Shown here: positions 6,160 to 9,624 of the stretch, piece after piece
How the letters are laid out: each line of letters opens with the position of its first letter
Numbering within the stretch: the stretch's first letter is position 1
NCBI GenBank assembly: GCA_045112425.1
Contig: JBGUHV010000246.1
Coordinates: 1-9,624 of the forward strand
Length of the DNA: 9,624 nt
Reading direction: 5' to 3'
Source: CAG-103 sp045112425
Lineage (GTDB): Bacteria; Bacillota; Clostridia; Oscillospirales; Oscillospiraceae
The notes under the pieces: model-generated
What the model was told of the DNA's origin: nothing
The model's input: only the letters and a program-made list of their open reading frames with translations
Database searches by the model: none
Program-made: the position numbers and the translations under genes

Positions 6160-7047
6160 TCACAGCGGAAACGCCACGGCCTCCCTGTACAGCTCCTGCA
6201 GAATCTCCACGAACCGCCGGAGGCTCTCTCTGCCGTCATTTTTGTGCGTGCAGAGGACGCACTCGAAGCGCTCTGCGCAGTCGAACGGAATCCACGCGAA
6301 CTGGCCGCTGTGGTCGTTTAGGAACCCCGGCGCGAGGCAGACGCCCTTCCCGGCGGCGACGTTTGTGAGCGTGGTGTCGTGGTCGGGGCTGTTGAAATAT
6401 TCCACCCGCCCCGTGGAGACGACGCGGTGCTGCACCGCGCGCAGCGCCGGCGGCGAGCCGCCGCCGACCATGAGCGTACGGCCATGGAGATCCTCGGCGC
6501 GGATGAGATCCTTCGCCGCGAGCGGATCGTCCGTGCGCGCAATGAGATAGACGCGGCTGTCAAACAGCGCCTTCACCGTGATGCCCGGGATGTGCCGCGT
6601 CTGCTCGCGCAGGGCAAAGAGTGCGTCGGTCTCGCCGCGCAGAAACGCCTCCACCCCGTTTTCATACTGAAACATCGGCGTGATCTGCACGCTCTCAAAC
6701 TCCTCAGCGAAGAGCCGCATCGCCTCCGGCAGGAAATACACCGCCTGCCGCACCATGAGCGAGATCGAAATGCTGTCGCGATACCTCGCGGCGAAGTTCT
6801 GCCCCCGCTCCACGGCGCGCTTGAGCTCCTCGCGGAGATTCGCGAGCGACGCGACGAAATCCGCCCCCGCCGGCGTGAGCGAGGCGCCGCGCCCGCTGCG
6901 CTCGAAGATCGCAAAGCCGACCTCCTCCTCGAGCAGTCGGATCTGATACGAAAACGTCGGCTGGCTGACGAAGAGATTCTCCGCCGCCCGGCTGAAATTG
7001 AGCGTATGCGCAAGCTCAATGCAGTAATCGACCTGTTTCGACGTCAT
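6160..7047 (-). CDS. LysR-family transcriptional regulator
   Basis: A DNA-binding regulator of normal LysR length (295 residues). The N-terminal winged helix-turn-helix is clear: LNFSRAAENLFVSQPTFSYQIRLLE (16-40) followed by ERSGRGASLTPAG (49-61). A linker helix runs to about 85, and the effector-binding periplasmic-binding-like domain covers about 90-290 (DSISISLMVRQAVYFLPEAM; ETDALFAL; GKGVCLAPGFLNDH). The start is supported by AGGAGGG five to six bases upstream. It is transcribed away from a flavodoxin operon from overlapping promoters, so it probably represses itself and controls the operon. The effector is unknown; the linked flavodoxin points to a redox or toxic-compound signal, which is inference. 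Cys residues at 9, 237, 257, 263 and 266 exist, but no recognised redox-switch pattern is seen. No conventional terminator follows, only the repeat at 6105-6153. Confidence 0.95.
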   Translation of the reverse strand: MTSKQVDYCIELAHTLNFSRAAENLFVSQPTFSYQIRLLEEEVGFAIFERSGRGASLTPAGADFVASLANLREELKRAVERGQNFAARYRDSISISLMVRQAVYFLPEAMRLFAEEFESVQITPMFQYENGVEAFLRGETDALFALREQTRHIPGITVKALFDSRVYLIARTDDPLAAKDLIRAEDLHGRTLMVGGGSPPALRAVQHRVVSTGRVEYFNSPDHDTTLTNVAAGKGVCLAPGFLNDHSGQFAWIPFDCAERFECVLCTHKNDGRESLRRFVEILQELYREAVAFPL

Positions 7048-7078
7048 GGCGCCCTCCTGTTATTTAAGAATTCAATCA

Positions 7079-7108
7079 ATTATACAACCTTTCGATTGGA
7101 CTTTGCAA
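7079..7108 (-). promoter_or_regulatory. Promoter for the LysR gene
   Basis: On the minus strand there is a -35-like TTGCAA (7108-7103), an 18-base spacer and a perfect -10 TATAAT (7084-7079). It predicts a leader of about 25 bases with AGGAGGG before the ATG. It overlaps the flavodoxin promoter face to face, the usual arrangement for LysR autoregulation. Confidence 0.65.
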
Positions 7109-7125
7109 TAGAATCGTGCGATAAT
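7096..7125 (+). promoter_or_regulatory. Promoter for the flavodoxin operon
   Basis: -35 TTGGAC (7096-7101), an 18-base spacer and -10 GATAAT (7120-7125). Transcription would start near 7132, about 26 bases before the preferred flavodoxin ATG. The -35 is non-ideal and the spacer long, as expected for an activator-dependent promoter. Confidence 0.6.
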
Positions 7126-7128
7126 GCA
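7104..7128. promoter_or_regulatory. Candidate LysR operator (imperfect palindrome)
   Basis: Imperfect dyad TGCA (7104-7107), ATCG-TG-CGAT (7113-7122), TGCA (7125-7128) spans the spacer and -10 of the flavodoxin promoter and the -35 of the LysR promoter. A second dyad, CAATC (7073-7077) with GATTG (7094-7098), flanks the LysR -10. Both are candidates only. The family usually recognises T-N11-A dyads, but I cannot tell which is used. Confidence 0.35.
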
Positions 7129-7157
7129 GTCAGAAAACAAAAACGGAGGTCATGAAC

Positions 7158-7676
7158 ATGAAAACCCTGATTGCATTCTATTCCAGAGCGGACGAGAACT
7201 ACTTCGGCGGCGCCATGCGCTATGTGAAGGTCGGCAACACCGAGATCGTGAGCGGCATCCTCAAGGAGCTCACCGGCGCGGACACCTTCAAGATCGAGAT
7301 GGCGGAGCCCTACTCCCCCGTGTACATGACGTGCATCGAGCAGGCGAAGCAGGACCTGCGCGCCAAAGCGCGCCCCGAATTGAAGGAATATCTGGACAGC
7401 ATCGACAAGTACGACACGATCATCCTCGGCTACCCGAACTACTGGGGCACGATGCCGATGGCCGTGGCTGCCTTCCTCGAGCGCTATGACTTCTCCGGCA
7501 AGACGATCCTCCCCCTCTGCACGAACGAGGGCAGCGGCATGGGCTCGAGCGAGCGCGACGTGCGCCGCTGCGCCCCCGGCGCGGAGGTGAAGAAGGGGCT
7601 CTCCATCCTCGGCAGCGCCGCCGCGGAGGCAAGGCCGCAGGTCGAGCGCTGGCTGAAGGCCAACGGCGTCCTTTGA
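7158..7676 (+). CDS. Flavodoxin (Flavodoxin_4-like)
   Basis: An FMN-binding electron carrier or quinone/nitro-reductase-like flavoprotein, cytosolic. The 172-residue protein starts MKTLIAFYSRADENY and continues KVGNTEIVSGIL (24-35), which form the FMN phosphate loop with the long insertion typical of this clostridial family. YDTIILGYPNYWGTMPM (85-101) supplies the isoalloxazine-stacking aromatics; relatives often have NWW where this has NYW. SGKTILPLCTNEGSGMGSS (113-131) is the third FMN contact. I prefer ATG 7158 because GGAGGT (7145-7150) is 7 bases away; the in-frame ATG at 7152 would leave only one base. It is the first gene of an operon with an acetyltransferase (10-base gap) and an NTF2-like protein, divergent from the LysR gene that probably controls it. 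Reaction partner unknown. Confidence 0.93.
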   Translation: MKTLIAFYSRADENYFGGAMRYVKVGNTEIVSGILKELTGADTFKIEMAEPYSPVYMTCIEQAKQDLRAKARPELKEYLDSIDKYDTIILGYPNYWGTMPMAVAAFLERYDFSGKTILPLCTNEGSGMGSSERDVRRCAPGAEVKKGLSILGSAAAEARPQVERWLKANGVL

Positions 7677-7686
7677 GGTGACGAAC

Positions 7687-8271
7687 ATGGAATACAAGCC
7701 CGGAACTGTGTATGACCTGATGGACGCCGGCGGCCCGACGGACACGCGCGAGCCGTATTTCCGCGAGGCGGTGGAGGAGATGATGCGCGCCCGCGTGCTC
7801 TGCGCGAAGGCGAACGCCGCCATGCCGGACGACCCGACCTATGTGACTTACCTTGAGGAGCTCTTCGGCCGCAAGCTCGACGACGTGCGCATCCTCACGC
7901 CGTTCATCTGCGACTTCGGCAACCGCGTGAAGTTCGGCAAGGGCGTCTTCATCAACCACTCGGCGATTCTCTCCGCCTCCGGCGGGATCGAGTTTGAGGA
8001 CGGCTCCATGGCCGCGCCGGGTCTCCGGATCGCGACGATCAACCACGACATGAACGAGCGCCACACGCGCTACACCTACGGCAAGGTGACCGTGAAGAAG
8101 AACGCCTGGATCGGCATGAACGTGACGATCTGCCCGGGCGTGACAATCGGGGAATACGCCGTGGTCGCCGCGGGCGCGGTCGTGACGAAGGACGTGCCGG
8201 ACTACGCCGTGGCGGGCGGCGTGCCCGCGAAGGTCATCCGCATGCAGGACCCGAAGGAGCAGAGAGAATGA
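7687..8271 (+). CDS. Maltose/galactoside O-acetyltransferase-like protein
   Basis: A left-handed parallel beta-helix acyltransferase that should use acetyl-CoA to O-acetylate a small hydroxylated molecule; homotrimers are usual for the family. It has 194 residues. The N-terminal helical Mac-like segment (about 20-62, EPYFREAVEEMMRARVLCAKANA) is followed by hexapeptide repeats (about 68-185) ending in the CoA-binding NAWIGMNVTICPGVTIGEYAVVAAGAVVTKDVP (139-171) and AGGVPAKVIR (176-185). The catalytic His is probably His120 in ATINHDMN, where many maltose or galactoside enzymes have THP. That difference suggests a distinct subfamily, so the sugar label is tentative. The start is ATG 7687, seven bases after GAGGT (7675-7679), which overlaps the flavodoxin stop; GTG 7678 is in frame but lies within this site. 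Its stop overlaps the next gene's ATG (ATGA), implying coupled translation. Confidence 0.9.
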   Translation: MEYKPGTVYDLMDAGGPTDTREPYFREAVEEMMRARVLCAKANAAMPDDPTYVTYLEELFGRKLDDVRILTPFICDFGNRVKFGKGVFINHSAILSASGGIEFEDGSMAAPGLRIATINHDMNERHTRYTYGKVTVKKNAWIGMNVTICPGVTIGEYAVVAAGAVVTKDVPDYAVAGGVPAKVIRMQDPKEQRE

Positions 8272-8639
8272 CGGACGACAGAGCCGAGATTGAGCAGCTC
8301 TACCGCGACTACTGGCGCTGCATGATCGAAAAGGACACGGACGGTCTGCGCGCCATGATGGCGAAGGACTACTTTCTGATGCACATGACCGGCACAAGGC
8401 AGAGCGCGGACGAATTTCTGCGCGGCCTGCGCCGGGGCACCTTCCGCTACTTCTCCGCCGAGCACGACGAGATCGCCGTCACGGTTCACGGCGACACGGC
8501 GGAGATGGTGGGGAAAAGCCGCGTGGAGGCTGCGGTCTACGGCAGCGGAAAGCACCTCTGGCGCCTGCGCGGGGATTTCACGCTGCGGAAAGAGAACGGG
8601 GCTTGGAAGCTCACCAGCTCTGAAGCGTCGACATACTGA
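8268..8639 (+). CDS. NTF2-like (SnoaL/DUF4440-type) small protein
   Basis: A 123-residue cone-shaped alpha+beta fold candidate. Helices at the N-terminus (AEIEQLYRDYWRCMIEKDTDGLRAMMA, 6-32) are followed by DYFLMHMTGTRQSADEFLRGLRRG (34-57) and beta strands (EIAVTVHGDTAEMVGKSRVEAAV, HLWRLRGDFTLRKENGAWKLTSSEAS). The pattern W-L-x-G-D-F-T-L with a C-terminal GAWKL is typical of SnoaL/DUF4440 proteins, which may be enzymes or ligand-binding proteins; nothing here fixes a reaction. It overlaps the acetyltransferase stop by four bases (ATGA) and has no ribosome site of its own beyond AGAGAGA, so expression is probably coupled. It is the last gene of the flavodoxin operon, with a terminator directly after it. 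Function unknown beyond the fold. Confidence 0.88.
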   Translation: MTDDRAEIEQLYRDYWRCMIEKDTDGLRAMMAKDYFLMHMTGTRQSADEFLRGLRRGTFRYFSAEHDEIAVTVHGDTAEMVGKSRVEAAVYGSGKHLWRLRGDFTLRKENGAWKLTSSEASTY

Positions 8640-8641
8640 CT

Positions 8642-8680
8642 CCAAAAAAGAGAGCCTGTGCAGCAGGCTCTCTTTTTTGG
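8642..8680 (+). terminator. Intrinsic terminator of the flavodoxin operon
   Basis: A perfect 17-bp stem: CCAAAAAAGAGAGCCTG (8642-8658) pairs with CAGGCTCTCTTTTTTGG (8664-8680) around TGCAG, two bases after the NTF2-like stop. It shares its GAGAGCCTG core with the rny terminator. Symmetric A/T base pairing makes it potentially bidirectional. Confidence 0.95.
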
Positions 8681-9001
8681 ATACTCGCGCTCCATCGCCC
8701 TCGGCTTTGCCTCGGTTGGTCGGCGCGAGGGCTCGCCGCGTCGCCGCAAGCTCCATATTCCTTGCTTCCGTGTACAGCACGAAAGCAAGCTCATTCCGCT
8801 GCGGCTCCTTACCAAAATCAAAGCATAGGCTTTGATTTGGAGAGGAAGAATGGGGGCGCGGATACAGAGCCGTCGCGCCTTAGCGTGACTGCGACGTGGA
8901 GCAAGCCCATTCTGACGACGCCTCAGGGAGTTTTCCCGCCGCACATGTCGCCGGAAAAACGATCTGAATCATTTCGCGCATTCGCGCGAACTCTGCGAGG
9001 C
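8680..9001 (+). repeat. Composite hairpin repeat D joining families 1 and 2
   Basis: This is the whole gene-free stretch between the operon terminator and the last gene's promoter. It begins with the 19-nt motif also at 129-147. Hairpins in order: GCCCTCG/CGAGGGC (8697-8703, 8726-8732); CTTGCTT-CGTG/CACG-AAGCAAG (8761-8772, 8778-8789); AAATCAAAGC/GCTTTGATTT (8815-8824, 8829-8838); AGAATGGG/CCCATTCT (8847-8854, 8906-8913) enclosing GGCGCG/CGCGCC (8855-8860, 8874-8879). Linkers 8747-8758 and 8789-8810 match copy C. The right part (about 8928-9001) matches family 1 read in the gene direction: a GTTTTCC/GGAAAAAC hairpin, GATCTGAATCATT, TTCGCGC/GCGCGAA (8973-8979, 8984-8990), then CTCTG-CGAGG. No credible gene is seen; the ORFs crossing it are repeat-driven. 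Confidence 0.8.
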
Positions 9002-9012
9002 TACCGTTTCTC

Positions 9013-9041
9013 TTGCGCATTTCCCCGCTCCATGCTATAAT
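9013..9041 (+). promoter_or_regulatory. Promoter of the secreted-protein gene
   Basis: -35-like TTGCGC (9013-9018), a 17-base spacer and a perfect -10 TATAAT (9036-9041) preceded by TGC, giving an extended -10. Predicted start near 9047, about 27 bases before the ATG. Confidence 0.75.
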
Positions 9042-9073
9042 TTCATGAACAAATTCACGCGGGAGGGATCAAT

Positions 9074-9624
9074 ATGAAACACCGGATCGCTGCTCTGCTG
9101 CTTGCGGTTCTTCTGATCGCATCGCTGCTGCCCGGCGCGGCGTCTGCCGTGGACGCGGGCAAGGTGCGCGTGATCGTGGAGAACACCGTGCTGCGGGAGA
9201 ACACCATCACCGTGAGCGGTCACTCCGTTCAGATCTGGTATGACCAGCTGCTCGACGTGAGCGTTAATTACCGCGCCGGCATGACGGCGGAGGGCGCAAT
9301 GAAGGACGCCTTCACTCAGCTCGGTCTGGGCAGCCTCCCGCAGTATGAGGACGGCGACCTCAGCGGCATCGGCACGCTGCTGGAATACGGCACGGGCGAA
9401 TGGCTCGTGGCCGTGAACGACTGGATCACGACGCTGAGCGAACGGGTGCAGTCCGGCGACACGGTGCGCATTCAGTATACGCTCAGCCACGGCAAGGACG
9501 TGGGCGCCGACCGCGCCAGCGTCGACAAGGGCCTGCGCGCGCTCACCTTCGACTGCGGCGCGCTCTATCCCGCCTTCTCCGAGGACGTGACGAGCTACAC
9601 CCTCTATGTGCCCGACGCGTTTTC
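9074..9624 (+). CDS. Secreted DUF4430-like / cadherin-like beta-sandwich protein, 5' part
   Basis: The reading frame is open from ATG 9074 to the window end, so at least 183 residues are present and the C-terminus is missing. GGAGGG (9062-9067) sits six bases before the ATG. The N-terminus is a clear signal peptide (MKHRIAALLLAVLLIASLLP, cleavage likely after GAASA at about 25). Residues 28-140 resemble the DUF4430/transcobalamin-C-like fold: KVRVIVENTVL, then MTAEGAMKDAF, GEWLVAVNDW and SGDTVRIQYTL. From about 148 the pattern GLRALTFDCGALYPAFSEDVTSYTLYVPD fits the start of a cadherin-like beta-sandwich domain, often found in long clostridial surface proteins. It is probably a cell-surface or extracellular binding protein; the ligand cannot be told. 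Sorting signals, if any, lie outside the window. Confidence 0.85.
   Translation, partial: MKHRIAALLLAVLLIASLLPGAASAVDAGKVRVIVENTVLRENTITVSGHSVQIWYDQLLDVSVNYRAGMTAEGAMKDAFTQLGLGSLPQYEDGDLSGIGTLLEYGTGEWLVAVNDWITTLSERVQSGDTVRIQYTLSHGKDVGADRASVDKGLRALTFDCGALYPAFSEDVTSYTLYVPDAF

Noticed and set aside
5880..6550. Plus-strand ORFs between rny and into the LysR gene
   Set aside because: They start inside or beyond the rny terminator, cross repeats and continue antisense to LysR, with no coding signals.
7152..7157. ATG 7152 as the flavodoxin start
   Set aside because: Only one base from GGAGGT; ATG 7158 has correct spacing and starts the conserved MKTLIAFYSR.
8537..9040. ORFs crossing the 8680-9001 repeat on both strands (8537-8944 minus; 8762-9040 plus)
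   Set aside because: They run through hairpin arms and the terminator, lack ribosome sites and resemble no protein family.

Overview
This window looks like chromosomal DNA from a GC-rich member of the Bacillota, class Clostridia, most likely an Oscillospiraceae-type gut or rumen anaerobe. The reasons are a typical Firmicutes RNase Y, sigma-A style promoters in AT-rich islands within GC-rich DNA, strong GGAGG ribosome binding sites, a clostridial flavodoxin/LysR locus, a secreted DUF4430-type protein, and intergenic stem-loop repeats of a kind I recall from such genomes. The assignment is inference; no rRNA or other phylogenetic marker beyond rny and rpiB is present.

Layout. On the minus strand, reading leftward from about 4.02 kb, are a GT39/PMT-family membrane mannosyltransferase, ribose-5-phosphate isomerase B (rpiB), and a membrane-anchored DUF4015-like putative glycoside hydrolase that ends at a strong terminator (148-186). 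The two gaps between these genes are each filled by one copy of the same roughly 190-bp hairpin-rich repeat. Divergent from them, behind a near-consensus promoter, is rny (RNase Y), which has its own leader and a 15-bp stem terminator. A convergent intergenic region (5882-6159) full of hairpin repeats separates rny from a minus-strand LysR regulator. The LysR gene is divergent from a compact three-gene operon: flavodoxin, sugar/maltose O-acetyltransferase-like protein, and an NTF2/SnoaL-like small protein. The last two overlap by an ATGA junction, and the operon ends in a 17-bp stem terminator. After a second large hairpin repeat block (8680-9001), a promoter drives a secreted protein (signal peptide, DUF4430-like domain, start of a cadherin-like beta-sandwich) cut by the window end.

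How they work together. The LysR protein probably controls the flavodoxin operon from overlapping divergent promoters; the operon looks like a small redox or detoxification unit of unknown substrate. The PMT, DUF4015-like and DUF4430-like proteins all act at the cell envelope. rpiB (pentose phosphate pathway) and rny (mRNA decay) are housekeeping genes.

The most unusual content is non-coding. Two repeat families (1341-1533 with 2003-2190; 5897-6068 with 8680-9001) keep their linkers nearly identical while the stem arms change on both sides and stay complementary. That pattern suggests selection on secondary structure. They sit in a fixed orientation relative to the neighbouring genes, either just after terminators or just before the next gene's start, and the 8680-9001 copy joins both families in one composite element.
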